From Neurospora crassa OR74A (taxonomy: Eukaryota > Ascomycota > Sordariomycetes > Sordariales > Sordariaceae): 64,000 bases of DNA. Each line of letters starts with the position of its first letter. The first letter of the stretch is position 1. The notes under the pieces are model-generated. The model did not search any database, was not told the origin of the DNA, and saw only the letters and a program-made list of their open reading frames with translations. The stretch lies in the NCBI RefSeq assembly GCF_000182925.2, contig NC_026501.1, positions 4,195,917 to 4,259,916 on the forward strand, written 5' to 3'. Made by a program: the position numbers and the translations under genes. Of the stretch, positions 1-11,739 are shown piece after piece.

Positions 1-2426
1 GGGGATAGCCCCAGGACTACACATTGAAAACGCTGAATGCCATACCCAATGTCTCAGTTTTAGACAGAAAGCATCTTGTCACAGAAGGCTCACAGTAACG
101 ACAATAACGAGAAGAAAAGTGGAAAGCAGTACGATAATGGTCGTCTGTGAATCAATCTGTCCTCTTCATCTTTCAGGCTGGGGGCAAAGGGTTCGAGACG
201 CAGCGGCTCAGATTGGGGGTCCAGTTTCACCCCTGTCAGTGTAGTAGCTCCAGGTATCGATATGCAAAGTTCTACTGGGGAGTGGGGTAGATTTGCATGA
301 TACCATATTGCGCAGACAAACGTTCCATGTTTGGATGGCACTAAGAAATTTGGCCCGTCAGCAAATCAGACTCGGAACTTCTCACAGGGGCGGACCCGGC
401 TTCCTATCATGATGTGGTACGCCGACTTTCGTGCCCGCCTATCGCGGTGGCTCAGCGCCTGGGGTTTACCAGACAGCCAGCAAGACACTCGCGATGTTAC
501 ACCACAATGGACAATAGGAGCGCGCGCATATGCTGCGCATTCTCACAACCGACACTCCTGGACATCTTACAGGGCTGAAGTCGCCAGAACATGCCTGGAA
601 CCCATTGAATACTGTAGTCACTGTTGCAACACTGATTGCGGCGATGTCCTGCGCCGCCTTCACCTTCTCGTTGCTTGGGAGGATGTGGGCTACCTACATA
701 GTATGGATGGGTAAGTGGCCGTGGAGGAAAAGGGATGTCCCAAAATTCCGCCGTCCAATTGTCTACGTGTTCAGGAGCTCGGCCGGTGGCCATTAGCAAC
801 AGAATCCGGGTTTCCTTTGAGCGTTTGTTGTCGAACCCTACGCGTCCCCAGTGACTGAAAATTCAGAATGACAAACGGGCAGCAGACAAAGAAGTCGACT
901 GCATCAGGAGATCTTGGCTGCTCTTGGTTGGAAGGTGAGGTGTGAATACGCGTAGAAGTGCTCACTGTTGGCATCGTTAGCATGCCGATCGCCGACTTTC
1001 CCAGGTCTTGTACAGTACCTAATAGCCCTGCCAAAACTGAAGTCTTTGTTGCGAAGATTGGCTTTGCTAGTGGAAGACTTCCGCGAGACGCGTGTGGTCC
1101 CGAGATGAGGTGCATCCAGACAGGGCTGACATGGGTTTTTGGGTTGGTCATCGGATAATCAAGGGACACACTGCGGTGGAGCTGAGATGCTTGCTTGAAT
1201 GCAATTGGCTGTTGGTCGGCAGAGTAAGCACAGCGGATATATCGCCGTCAATGTCTCGCTTTAACATCGCCTAGCTGGCATCACATACCATAACCAACGC
1301 CGCAGCAAACGGGCAGCCTCTGCAACAGAAAAGCGGAAGGTGCAGCAGTGCCAACGAGAAGGGAAGACAGACTCGAGAGCGAGAGTGACGGGATAGAGGG
1401 GTTGCCATAAAAAGAAGATCGAGTGTGGCATTGGCACCGTGAACACCCCAAGGCAAAAAGCCCAAGCACAGGTGTTGGCGTGGGCAAGAGCAAAAGGAAG
1501 GATCCGCGCTCAACCACTTCCATCCAATGGCGGGGACGCTAGCGTGGAGCTGCGCCGCTTGACCCACCCGGACCCTGGTCCGTCAGCAGGCAGCAACGTT
1601 CGGCCTCGCTCCATTCTCCATTTCTCATCACCCATCCTCTCCCCAGCTTCGACTCTGTGACCGTCAGTTTCGCTTCCCGTTCACGATCCATTTTCCTCCC
1701 TAGCCATCCACCACAGCATCCTCCTTTGAACCCTTTTACTCTACCCAGGTCTTTCCTGCCTGTTGCTCTCGTCCGGTGTTCTGCCCCGGGTCATCCGGAC
1801 TAGACTTGATCACTGCTATTGTCCCCATTCACCACAGTTTGAACGACATACCCGACGTGTTAGCCAAGTACAGCAAACACAGCCTGCTATTGATACCAAG
1901 CCTGAATACCAACCCGATACCCAACCCTTTCTAGGTTTCTTTCCAATTCCACTACTCTACGCTACCTCACCTTTCTCCACGATCCATCTTTATCCTATAC
2001 CGATCGCCGCCTCCATCGCCTGCTGTCGTGATCCTATCGCCAGCGCCTCAACCCAACAACCAGCCTTGACGTCCGGGATTCCAAGATATCCCAGACTCAG
2101 GTCAAAGTCGCCGGGCTGCCAGGTATTTGTCAGCTCGTGCCATCTCATCAAAGTAAGATAAAACCCGCCTGCTGGCATCTATCCCGCCCCGATATCTACC
2201 TCCACAGTCCTTGGCCAATCCTGTCCTGCCTCGTCTTGATAGGGGTAAAGCAAAGTGTGGGATGTTATGATGCATCCGGTGTAGCATACTGCCGCTTCCT
2301 GTGACTCACACGACGTTCCTCGGTCTCCCATGCCCCTCCTTACTTTGCAAGCTTTCGAGAGTTCACGGACTGACCAGAGAAAACAGTCGACAACATAACC
2401 CATCAACTCCACACAACTCAGCAAAC
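1..2426. other. Intergenic region and probable 5' leader of the zinc-finger gene
   Basis: No open frame here looks like a gene: the frames are short, overlap on both strands and have no recognisable motif. From about 1580 to 2160 the plus strand becomes strongly C/T-rich, which in filamentous fungi is typical of a core promoter and 5' leader. The downstream gene on the same strand starts at 2427, so this part is read as its promoter and long leader. The first ~1.5 kb has no feature I can name. Confidence 0.5.
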
Positions 2427-4751
2427 ATGTCGAACCCTCGCAGGAGACCGGCGGGTGGATTGACCCTCAAGACGAACATGCTCCTACAAAAGGGAGCTAC
2501 CTTCCACTCTCCCACTACTCCAGCCTCGGGGGATTCTTCTGAGCGCGTCTTCGTCCCGCCGTCGCTCCCTCGCCGCTCCCACACCAACTTGGACGATGTT
2601 ATCGACTCCCGCTGCCGCCGCGTTGCCTTAGCTTTGGATGCGATCGAGAGGCAATTGGCCTCTTCAAATGACACCTTTGCCTCGGCTAGTCGCAGTGACA
2701 AGTGCATTCCCCCGCCACGTGGGCTGCTGGAAAGAAACTTGGATTCGCCTATCATGCCCAAGGAGGTTGAGCCTGAGCGCCGGATGCTCCGTCCACGGAC
2801 ACGCCGTTCATCTCGGCACCACGATTCAGACAGCGGTCTAGGAAGCTCGATTGCTTCTACTTCCGAGAAGGATGCCTCTTCCAAGGCCAAGACGACGAGG
2901 ACTTCGGCTGTCGCCAGATCCGCTACCGCCCGCGCAGCATCGACACCTGATCTTCCGGGCCTTGGGGACCGTGCTACCAACCGCATCGTTGAATACATTT
3001 TGAAGCCTCTGCTTGCAAAGCCGAATCTGAAAGAGTTTCACTCGCTTGTGCTTGAGTGTCCCAAAAAGATCCAGGAGAAGGAGATCTTGTGCCTAAGAGA
3101 TCTTGAGAAGACTTTGATCCTCGTGGCTCCGGTAAGCGAATTTAAGGATCCCTTGGATGTTAGGATGAATACTTACCGTGCGCTACTTTCAAAGGAGAGG
3201 ACCAAAGCTGCAGGCTCATACCTCGATTTCTGTCTAACGACAATCGACTGCCTCCAGGCAACTGTCCAGCACCTTGGCGACCGCGAGCTGACTCGCCCTC
3301 GCGATCTCCCTTACACTAGCGGTTATTTTGTTGATCTCGTTGATCAATTCTATAACTATGCCCGGCAGATCGCGGAAAGCAACAAGACCAAGGAAGGCGC
3401 CAATGACATGGATATTGATCCGTACGATTCTCTCTTCTCCTGCAACTGTGCGGCTTGCGCTGACGTTTACTTTAGCACTGATCAAATCAAGATACACGGT
3501 GGCCCTCACATCAACGGCAGGCTTTCGGAACTGGTCCGCGTGAAGAAGAACGGACAGGCCATCTCCTTGGCTACTGGATTGCCTGTGGACCTTTGTGATA
3601 AGGCGCCAGAAACCCCGGTAAACTTCAAGCGCTCCCAGAGCGAGGAGGCCCTGGATGAAGAGGAGGTTATGCGCTCCATGGCTCGCCGGAAGAAGAACGC
3701 CAGCCCTGAGGAGCTGGCGCCGAAGAGATGCCGCGAGCCTGGTTGCAACAAGGAGTTCAAGCGCCCTTGTGACCTGACCAAGCACGAGAAGACACATTCT
3801 AGACCATGGAAGTGCCCGGTCAAGACATGCAAGTACCACGAGTACGGCTGGCCCACCGAGAAGGAAATGGATCGTCATCACAACGACAAGCACTCCTCAG
3901 CCCCACCTATGTACGAGTGCCTCTTCAAGCCTTGCCCCTACAAGTCCAAGCGCGAGTCCAACTGCAAGCAGCATATGGAAAAGGCCCATGGCTGGACGTA
4001 CGTTAGGACTAAAACCAATGGCAAGAAGCCCAGTACGCTTCCCAGCTTGGGGCCCGATTCCGGCCATCCCACTCCCCAGCTGCAGAACATTGGTACCCCT
4101 TCGAGCGACCGCAGTATGAGCATCGCCACTCCCTCCGATGATTGGAACGCTGGGCTGTACCAGACCAACATTGAGTTCCCTGCATATGCTCCCGAGTTCA
4201 ACTTCAACACCATCCCGCAGCAGCTTGAGCTTGACTATTCACCCATTGACAACGGCACTCCATCACCGGATTCTGGCATGGACCACAATTCTGCGTATCA
4301 AGATCTCAACGAATTCACGCTCATTGATGACATCTACGGTGCGACTGTGCAACTGCCCAACCAAGTCATTTCTCCCTTCTACCTCAAAGACATGGGACAG
4401 CATCTCGGCGCGTACACCGCGCCCGACCTTTGCCAGCCACATCCCGCCCATATTTCCCCCATTGGGCAAGGAAACACGATGCTTTTCACGCCCCCTACTT
4501 CATTGGGGGAAGTTGATGAGGGCTTTGAGGATCACGATTTTGCCATGAGTAACTGCAATAATGTCCCTGGAGACTTCATTTTGTATCCTCCAACCACTGA
4601 CGCCTACTCAAAACCCACGTTCACTGAATCACTTTTCGCGAACGTGGACATCCCGAGCATGGCTGCCGGCTATTCCCAGCCATCATCTCAGGACATCTTG
4701 CACGCCTATCAAGGTGATTGGACTTCGCATGATATGAATGCTTACTTCTAA
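2427..4751 (+). CDS. C2H2 zinc-finger transcription factor
   Basis: Single-exon gene of 774 residues. The chosen start has good context (AAACATGTC); the same frame is open for 42 codons upstream but holds no ATG. Three C2H2 fingers lie at about residues 433-540. Finger 1 (CREPGC...HEKTH) has C-x4-C spacing, finger 2 begins CPVKTC, and finger 3 begins CLFKPC and ends HMEKAH, followed by GWTYVRTKTNGKK. The N-terminus is basic and Ser-rich, with RRRPAGG after the start and a basic patch RPRTRRSSRHH. The C-terminal ~230 residues are acidic, Pro/Ser/Asn-rich and lack predicted structure, as in activation domains. The finger arrangement marks a family widespread in filamentous ascomycetes. I infer a nuclear DNA-binding regulator; target genes and a specific name cannot be read from the sequence. 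Confidence 0.88.
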   Translation: MSNPRRRPAGGLTLKTNMLLQKGATFHSPTTPASGDSSERVFVPPSLPRRSHTNLDDVIDSRCRRVALALDAIERQLASSNDTFASASRSDKCIPPPRGLLERNLDSPIMPKEVEPERRMLRPRTRRSSRHHDSDSGLGSSIASTSEKDASSKAKTTRTSAVARSATARAASTPDLPGLGDRATNRIVEYILKPLLAKPNLKEFHSLVLECPKKIQEKEILCLRDLEKTLILVAPVSEFKDPLDVRMNTYRALLSKERTKAAGSYLDFCLTTIDCLQATVQHLGDRELTRPRDLPYTSGYFVDLVDQFYNYARQIAESNKTKEGANDMDIDPYDSLFSCNCAACADVYFSTDQIKIHGGPHINGRLSELVRVKKNGQAISLATGLPVDLCDKAPETPVNFKRSQSEEALDEEEVMRSMARRKKNASPEELAPKRCREPGCNKEFKRPCDLTKHEKTHSRPWKCPVKTCKYHEYGWPTEKEMDRHHNDKHSSAPPMYECLFKPCPYKSKRESNCKQHMEKAHGWTYVRTKTNGKKPSTLPSLGPDSGHPTPQLQNIGTPSSDRSMSIATPSDDWNAGLYQTNIEFPAYAPEFNFNTIPQQLELDYSPIDNGTPSPDSGMDHNSAYQDLNEFTLIDDIYGATVQLPNQVISPFYLKDMGQHLGAYTAPDLCQPHPAHISPIGQGNTMLFTPPTSLGEVDEGFEDHDFAMSNCNNVPGDFILYPPTTDAYSKPTFTESLFANVDIPSMAAGYSQPSSQDILHAYQGDWTSHDMNAYF

Positions 4752-7330
4752 ATCAGACAAGTTGGGGAGAACGCAATTCACTGTATCATGAAGCTCTATG
4801 CGCCCGACTGGACTCGGAGGTTCCTGGGCCCATCCATCCACAGAGTACAGGTTGGAACCTTGGGTGCACTGCTGATACCAAAACTAAGATGTAAAAGAGA
4901 AGATGACGGTCAATTCTACACAGTGGATTACTGGAGGCGGGATGGGGTATGATTTTATCAGCGAGTTTGAATGGGGTTTAGCGATTTAAGGACCTGTGTC
5001 CTTCTGTGTTATATTATGATGTAATGAATGCGAGCCTACGGTTGATCAAGTGAGATTTGAGAGTGGCAGATGCAAAAACGAAATTGCGAAGGAAGGGCAG
5101 AGGTGTGTTTGTCTGTTATGGTGTTATAGTATTTCTTTTAGGCAAACTCAGTCCCTCCTTCCCACTTGACACACTTTCACTGATTGAGCCAAACCGTGTT
5201 GCGTGCTAGAAACACTACATGGGTGGTATTCGACCGTGAACTGCACTTATATCTTCATAGTCTCTTCCATAGCCAGGCATTGATGACAAATGCGTTGCCT
5301 TTTTCTCGACCTGTGTCAACTCCATGTGCTTTCCCTTGCTGATATTGTTCATTTCTGCTTCCTCTCCGTACTCAAGTTCCTAACCTGAACTACCATAATA
5401 CCAATGATTTACAGCCAGCATTGCCCCTGCACGCCCGATTCTCCCGGCCAGACTCGACGGTCGTTTTGTCGCCGTTACCTTACCCGTGCTTCACACCGGT
5501 AGAACCCTACAGCACAGTCATGTCTCCTGCTAATGCTAACTCCCCTCCTTCGCTAAAGCCCCCTTTTTGCGAAGAAATCCGGCTTCCGGCATTAGTTGCA
5601 TTAACAGGGGACGACATTACTGTATGTACTAATAGCGGCTGCCGGAGCGGCAGAGGATCGTCCCTACCAAAAGCGTTGCTACGTTCGATCGTTATGATCC
5701 GTGCACGAAGCTCCAGTCCTTGCAACTTGTGGTGGGGTCTCTTTCCTAGCTTAGAGCATGAGCCACTTTTGCAGTTTTTGCACCTCTTACAAACTTTTCC
5801 TCCCGACCTCGCTCGTTTCAGTTTTCTTCTCTTATCTTTTTCTTTTCTTTGACTGCTGGCGATCCGAACAAGTCCTTCTTCACAACAACAGCGCCGCGAT
5901 CTTATCTCGCACTACGCAACGACCGTGAACGACCGATGGCTTAATCGACCACTTATTCAATCGACACAATGCTATGAGAGATTCTGCATGACGCCTCACG
6001 GCGCGCCTTGAAGGAGTTTCGGTTGGGGGGTTGTGGGTGGTCTGTCCATCACGGACTAGTACCATCACAGTCGGGGAAGTCGGTCGGTCGGATGGATCGG
6101 ATTGGGTCTGATGGAGCGTGTGAGGAAGCACAGATGATGAACGATTAAGGATCGAAATCGGCACTTGCTTACCGCTCGTTGGCTTGGCCTGCTCGCGAGA
6201 GCTCGCTCAGCTTAGCGGGCACGGTCGTTATTGAATCTGCCTTTTCCTCCCTCTTCTCATCTTCCTCTGCTTGCTTCCTCATCCTGTCCTCCTACAGGTA
6301 CCCAACCCAACCCGTCACGAGCCGGCTCTCCCCTTAGCAAAGATTGCAAGTGGTACGTTTCTACTTTTCCTCCCTGTCCTCCCTTTCCAGGTCCTCATCA
6401 TATCCATCCAACCCCCCTCCGTATATCATGATGATTTTCGCAGCTCGCGCTGCAACCCTCCATATTTGTAATAGGAAGAGCCGTATGAACCTCCTCGGGT
6501 TATTCCTTCCTCAACAAGGTGGGGACCCCTTGGCTGGCCCGCTATCTAAAAAGCTTGTCCCAGAAAGCCACTTCTCTTCGGGGAAAACGCCTGCATCGTC
6601 ATATGCTGGCGGGTATCTGGAGGATGGGGGGTAGTGTGGCTGGTGAGGTTGGTGGTGCTTATAAACTGGGTTTCTGAAATATACGAACACATCACAAATA
6701 TTTGGTGATCACGTCGATTTGTTCTGTTCGAGAAGATTCTCAAGCTAACTCGCTTGAAATAGACAGATTGTCGAGTTGTTATTTTTTGCAACAGTTGGGC
6801 GGTGGTAGATGGTATAGAGTGATATCATACGATAAGCTCTGGAAGTTGCTGGGCTTTGGCGCCCCGACACCTCGATAGTTCTTGTGGCAGACTTCGCTAT
6901 GAACAGGTGGTTGGAATAAAATAACATTATTGATACAATACAACCACTTTTTTACATTCTGAACATGTGATTGTTAAAGTGACATTGTGCCCAAGCTCAA
7001 GATTTTGCGGCAAACAGCAAGACATATACTAAATCAGGATCTTGCAGTAATCGGATTTAATTTTGATCTATGGTGAGAATAGCTCTAAATCTGTATCAGA
7101 CCTAGGCAGGTAACATGACTTTGAGATCAATTCTAGCTCTAAACCTTGCTTGCGTGCGATATTCGCCTGCACATTGATGTGCTCGGATTGGAACTGGAAA
7201 CGCCTACACGCCACCTTGGCATTTTCCCGATTTTCACCCTATTACACACTCAAACACAACTCTACTGTACACTCACAGTCTCCTGTGCACACACATCTGC
7301 ATGGTTTTGTCAAGTGACAATGAGTCTACT
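4752..7330. other. Intergenic region, no gene recognised
   Basis: This lies downstream of the zinc-finger gene and downstream of PMT4, whose 3' end is at 7331, so the two genes converge on it. It contains C/T-rich stretches (about 5280-5870 and 6230-6420) and an AT-richer part (6650-7130). A 143-codon frame at 5421-5852 has no recognisable motif and mixed composition. I see no RNA gene. Confidence 0.4.
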
Positions 7331-9791
7331 CTACTTGGCGAAGTGAAGGTCGTAGCCCAGCCACTTCCTCCGGTTAACCTCGGGAGCGGTCAACCCAGGA
7401 TATCCGTAGGTCAAGGGCAGGAAGAAGTACCAGCCAAAGGCGACAAGGACCATGATGACAGCAGTCGCGATCCAGGCGCCAGCCATGCTCTGGCCAGCAA
7501 GACGCTCGCGGGCACTCAAGCGGCGCTTGGTGGTAGGAGCGACCTTCTTACCCGACTTGCTGGGCTGGTACTCAGGCTCCGCTGAGTCGGTGCTGAAGAG
7601 GAACTCCACCACCGAGCCAGTAACAAGTGCCGAAGCAAGGTGAGCCGGTAGATAATGATGTAAGAAGAGCTGACGGCCCATGACGAAGAAGGGGAAGTAG
7701 TGAGTTGCCCAGGCGAGGAAGAAGAAACCTGTAGAGTTGTACAAGCGGGATCGGGTACCTAGTATGTCCAGATTAGCCTCATGTTTCAAATCACAATCAT
7801 CATAACAACGAGGAGTGCTAGGGTACTTACGACGATCCATGGCGTCGAGCCCACGGCGGAGCGAGAACTGATCCGCCAGGATAATGCCGGCATAGATAGC
7901 CAAGACACTGCTAGCGAGCCACCATCCGATGGGATTACCAAGGAAGTAGATCTGCTGGCGAGTATCGTTCTGCGTCCAGAAGCTCACGCCACGCAATAGA
8001 AAAGGCCACTGGTACGGCAGAGAGGCATAGGGATGGCTACTGGTGAGCTGGTTGTTGTGCCAGAACATCGACCGCTGCAGCTCGAACCACTTGCGCAGGA
8101 ACGGAAGAGTCTTGACCTTCTTCTCAGGCTTCTCACGGCGCGCGTGATCCGCGGGCAGAGACACAATGTCCTCAACAAGCCAGACGTTGGAGCTCTGTGC
8201 CAGTTGCTTGTTACCGTTGATCTCCTGTTGCTTGTGACCCCATTCCGGGAGTGGCTTCGAGTGAGTCCACATGGCAACCTTGCTGGGGTTGTGGATCAGC
8301 TTGAAGTGGCTGGAAATACTCTTGAATTCCTGGTTGGCCTTTCCATGCTCGATACGGATCTCAAAGAGAGTATCAGCCGCGCGGTCGCCGTAGGCATCTC
8401 CAATGGAGACGGTGGTGAATTCTTGGTTGGTAGGATAGTAAGGAGAAGCAACATCGTGAGAGAGCAGGATGGTATCCGTAACAATGTGGCGAAGCCTCAC
8501 GAGATCATGGTTCTTGATGGGATGACCGAGCTTCTGATCGTCAGGGCCAGGGGGAAGGATCTGCCAGTAGTTGTTGGTATCGTTGAAAGGGTAGCCAGTC
8601 ACCTGTTGACCCTGGCTAGACACACGGCCATCGTCATATCTCAGCGGGTACTTGTCCGGGTGGCTGTGAAGGTAGGCCTTGGTCTCCTTGTGCCTGATGC
8701 TGATGGTGTCATAGTAATCAATGGTGACGGCGTTGGCGAGCATGATGTTGTCACTGAGGGTCTCCTGGAACTCGGGGGTCATAAAGTCATCGCCAGGTCC
8801 AGAGCGAGTGAGGATCGAGAAGTGAACCTGGAACCAGAAGAGGTAAAAGATGAAGGGCATAATGATCAACCCAAAAGCCCTAGCCGCAAAGTGCTTGCCA
8901 AACTGGGGCAGAGTCAGAGCGCCACCGGGACGCTTGATGTCCAAAAGATCCCACAAGTCGATGCATACGGCAGAACCAATCGTGATGAAGGCGAAGAGGC
9001 CAACATACTTAGTGGAGATATCGCAAGAAAGGGCGAAGCCAGTCAGGATCAGCCATTTCCACCACTTCCTGGAGAAGGGCTCGTGCCTCAGCTTGTGGAA
9101 CTTGATATAGCAGAGCAAGCTGCACGCCATAGCAAAGACCAGGGTGGCATCGAGGAGAATCAGGCGAGTCTGGCCAATGTGAGCGTTGTCGAGCAGGACA
9201 AGACCGGCGGCAATCAGACAAGCTGGAAGGCTATAACCCGACTCCCACATGATCATATAGACAACCGAAACGGTGAGGGCACCGAGAATGGCGGGAAGAG
9301 AGCGAAAGGCGACATAAGGGACCTTGTTGCGGATGTAAGAATCGCCAATGTTCTCGAAGTGGAAGTGGCCATCATAGCCGACCAACCAGCCCATGAAGGC
9401 AAAGAGAAGCTTGCCAAAGGGAGGGTGTACATCAAAAAAGTATGTTCTCTCGAGATAATAGGACGCGAACTGTGTGACGGCCCATGTCAGCCATGGCCAG
9501 TGGATATACGGTGCACCCGGATCATTAAAGTACCTTTCCAAAATGGACTTCGTCGAACACGACCTCATCGGGATGGCTGATGCCCCAGAATCTGGTAAGG
9601 AACGCCAAGCCGGTGATGAGGATAAGAGCAAGTTTATATTCGAGTTCGGAGCCGGATTTGGCTGGAGCGACGGCATCCGGAACCTTGTCGGTTTCGACAT
9701 CTGAGGAAACGCCATTCTTGGCTTTCTTACTCGAGGCTGGCACGTTCCTCTGGCGTAGAGTGGCCTCGGGGGTTGCTGTTGTGGAGGCCAT
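7331..9791 (-). CDS. pmt4: Dolichyl-phosphate-mannose protein mannosyltransferase, PMT4 class
   Basis: It transfers mannose from dolichyl-phosphate mannose to Ser/Thr of secretory proteins in the ER membrane. Exons 9791-9534, 9469-7831 and 7758-7331 give 774 residues. The introns are 64 and 72 nt. The start sits in a near-perfect context (GCCGCCATGG). The first luminal loop has the PMT signature VVFDEVHFGK, completed across intron 1 by FASYYLERTYFFDVHPPFGK. The PMT4-type features VGYDGHFHFENIGDSY, STKYVG, LLDIK and SGPGDDFM follow, then a luminal MIR region (HDVASPYYPTN, QQEINGNK), then a multi-spanning C-terminal half with MGRQLFLHHYLPAHLA. PMT4 enzymes form homodimers and favour membrane-anchored Ser/Thr-rich substrates (family knowledge). 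Intron 2 is in frame, so unspliced RNA would still read through it. The gene is preceded by a tiny gene 26 nt upstream on the same strand. Confidence 0.95.
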
Positions 9792-9817
9792 GGCGGCCGG
9801 TCGAAGTGGTTATGGAC

Positions 9818-10104
9818 TCAGACGTGGCCTATTCAAAGATTGATTGATGTTGTTAGGAGACAGGGCCAGCATTGATGGTGACGGAGATGGATGGACTGGA
9901 GCCTCATGACGTACCGTGAAGAGCAAGTCTCCCGTACTCTTGGGCGGTTAGACGCGAGGGATCGAACTTGCCCGTTGCCTTGTAATAGAGTGTTTGCACA
10001 ATACTGGTGACGGGAATGAAAAAGAAGGCTTCGGCCACACCGACGACAACAGACGTCTTGAACCACGGGCGTACGCGAGAGAAGGTGGGAGGTGGAAGTT
10101 GCAT
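9818..10104 (-). CDS. Small single-pass membrane protein, 66 residues, immediately upstream of PMT4
   Basis: Exon 1 is 10104-9915 and exon 2 is 9828-9818 (only 11 nt), joined over an 86-nt intron with GTACGT donor, CTAAC branch site and TAG acceptor. The start (GCAAATGCAAC) opens a protein beginning MQLPPPTFSRVRPWFK, followed by a hydrophobic stretch (SVVVGVAEAFFFIPVTSIV) and a polar tail (KATGKFDPSRLTAQEYGRL). Without splicing the frame stops three codons later, so the product hardly changes. The frame extends upstream without a stop, but that part looks non-coding. I do not recognise the family; one membrane helix is predicted by eye, and mitochondrion or ER are both possible. The stop lies 26 nt before the PMT4 ATG on the same strand, which leaves no room for an ordinary separate terminator and promoter. 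Confidence 0.55.
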
Positions 10105-11117
10105 TTGCAAAGAACAAGGTGGCCCTACGAGATCCAATGAAACCGACAGCTGAATCGTCTTCTTGACAGGCGGACAGGGGCGCAAGGCAGAAGGCAAGGC
10201 TCGAGGGTAGGTAGATGAGCAGGGTTGCGGGAGCGTGAGGTGCAGCGGGCAGGTTGAGGTACGTACGCACGTAAGGAGACACAACTGAGGTAAAGTGGCA
10301 GCTTTTCAAGTTCCAGCAGCCAGGAGCGAGCGTGACAGCGCGACATTCAATCTCAATTTGTAGAGGTACCTACCTATGGTAGAGGCTGGCAGCGGCGGGC
10401 CCACACGAGGCCCAGGGGTCCATTACGGCTGTTTTGGTGTAGTGTACGCAGTAGGGGACACCCGCTTTGTATCGTGCCGGTGCAGAGGCTCAGACGTCTT
10501 CTCTTTGGCAGGGAAACCCTGACCGGGTGTATTGGATTGAAATTTCATGTGGATAGTTCGACCTCCGTGGCCTACCTACCTACTGTACATTTATCTGGCT
10601 TGCGCCCATTATTTACACTACCTCTAATAAGATTCACCTTACAGTAGCCAGTACAACGACAAAATACCAGCGTGCAGCGCCCTGGTCCGAGTCCCTGAGA
10701 TAATAAGGTACACCTCGATCCCCGCCTCTCCAGGCTGCCCCTGTTCCCCGGGTATTGGACGATGGTCCAAGCTCCCGCCCTTTCTTTTCAGCGGAAGCAA
10801 TGACCGAGAAAGTGGCCGTTGGCAACTTGGCTTATCTCGGTGCGAAAGGTCCCCGAACCTTACGGCCCGGCCCAGGTACCAGGTACAAGGCCTCTGCTAA
10901 CCGGCGACGGAATGCGGGGTTGATGCCCCACGAACCCTTCCAGAATAGAGGAAGAGTCCGAAGAACGGAGGGGATGAAGTCCATTGTGTAACGATATTTT
11001 ATCGGTAACTTGGGAACTGGACTCTGCATCCACAGTGTCAATGGTTATGCAGTTTGGAGACGAATAGCACATAGCAACTGGTGACCCACAAATGGTTTTT
11101 CTATCTCAATTGACCTG
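10105..11117. other. Divergent intergenic region between the small PMT4-upstream gene and the Rid gene
   Basis: About 1 kb separates two divergently transcribed genes, so it should hold both promoters. A TACCTACCTA motif occurs near 10368-10378 and CCTACCTACCTAC near 10570. I see no coding frame or RNA gene. Confidence 0.4.
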
Positions 11118-11231
11118 ATGTTTGCCATTGCTGCAACACGTGCTTCCAGAGTGATCTTTTCACCATCCATCTCTTCCGCCGCCATCTTCATAACAACCAG
11201 TCCCATTCCGACCCTCTACCGCACAGTCACC

Positions 11232-11739
11232 ATGTCTGCCACTCCCGTCTTCTCCAAGGACGCCGCTCCTCGTACGTGCTCTGGGATGTATCAAGACTCA
11301 CCAGTTCGGTGATGACTAACCTGTCTTGAACTGTATCTAGCTGCCGGCCCCTACTCTCACGCCATCAAGACCCCCGCTGCCATCTACTGCTCTGGCCAGA
11401 TCCCCTGCGACTCTGAGGGCAACCTCGTCGAGGGTACCATCCAGGAGAAGACTGCCGCCTGCATCAAGAACCTCAAGGCTGTCCTTGAGGCCGCTGGCTC
11501 GTCCATCGAGAAGGTCGTCAAGGTCAATGCCTTCCTCACTGACATGAGCAACTTCGCTGTGAGTCTTCACTTAGTCTGAGCCTTGTCTTGCTTGACCTCG
11601 CAATCTACTAATCGCTCTTCAGGCCATGAACGAGGAGTACTCCAAGTGGTTCACCCACAAGCCTGCTCGCAGCTGTGTTGCTGTTTACCAGCTTCCCAAG
11701 GGTGTTGATGTTGAGATTGAGTGCATTGCCCTCCCCTAA
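11232..11739 (+). CDS. Rid family (YjgF/YER057c/UK114, L-PSP) reactive-intermediate deaminase
   Basis: Rid proteins hydrolyse the reactive enamines/imines produced by PLP enzymes such as threonine dehydratase. Exons 11232-11271, 11341-11558 and 11623-11739 give 124 residues, the usual family length. The introns of 69 and 64 nt have CTAAC and CTAAT branch points. Diagnostic motifs are [10 protein letters not shown] near the N-terminus, [26 protein letters not shown], and the C-terminal [20 protein letters not shown], whose Arg is the conserved active-site residue. An in-frame upstream ATG at 11118 would add 38 residues without any acidic residue and with Arg at 8, 11 and 34, resembling a mitochondrial presequence. 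One gene could therefore give a cytosolic form and a mitochondrial form, as yeast does with the separate genes HMF1 and MMF1. The function is certain; the use of two starts is inference. Confidence 0.93.

Noticed and set aside
8033-9580. 515-codon frame antisense to PMT4
   Set aside because: The sense strand has an unmistakable PMT4 product with two spliced introns; the antisense translation has no recognisable domain.
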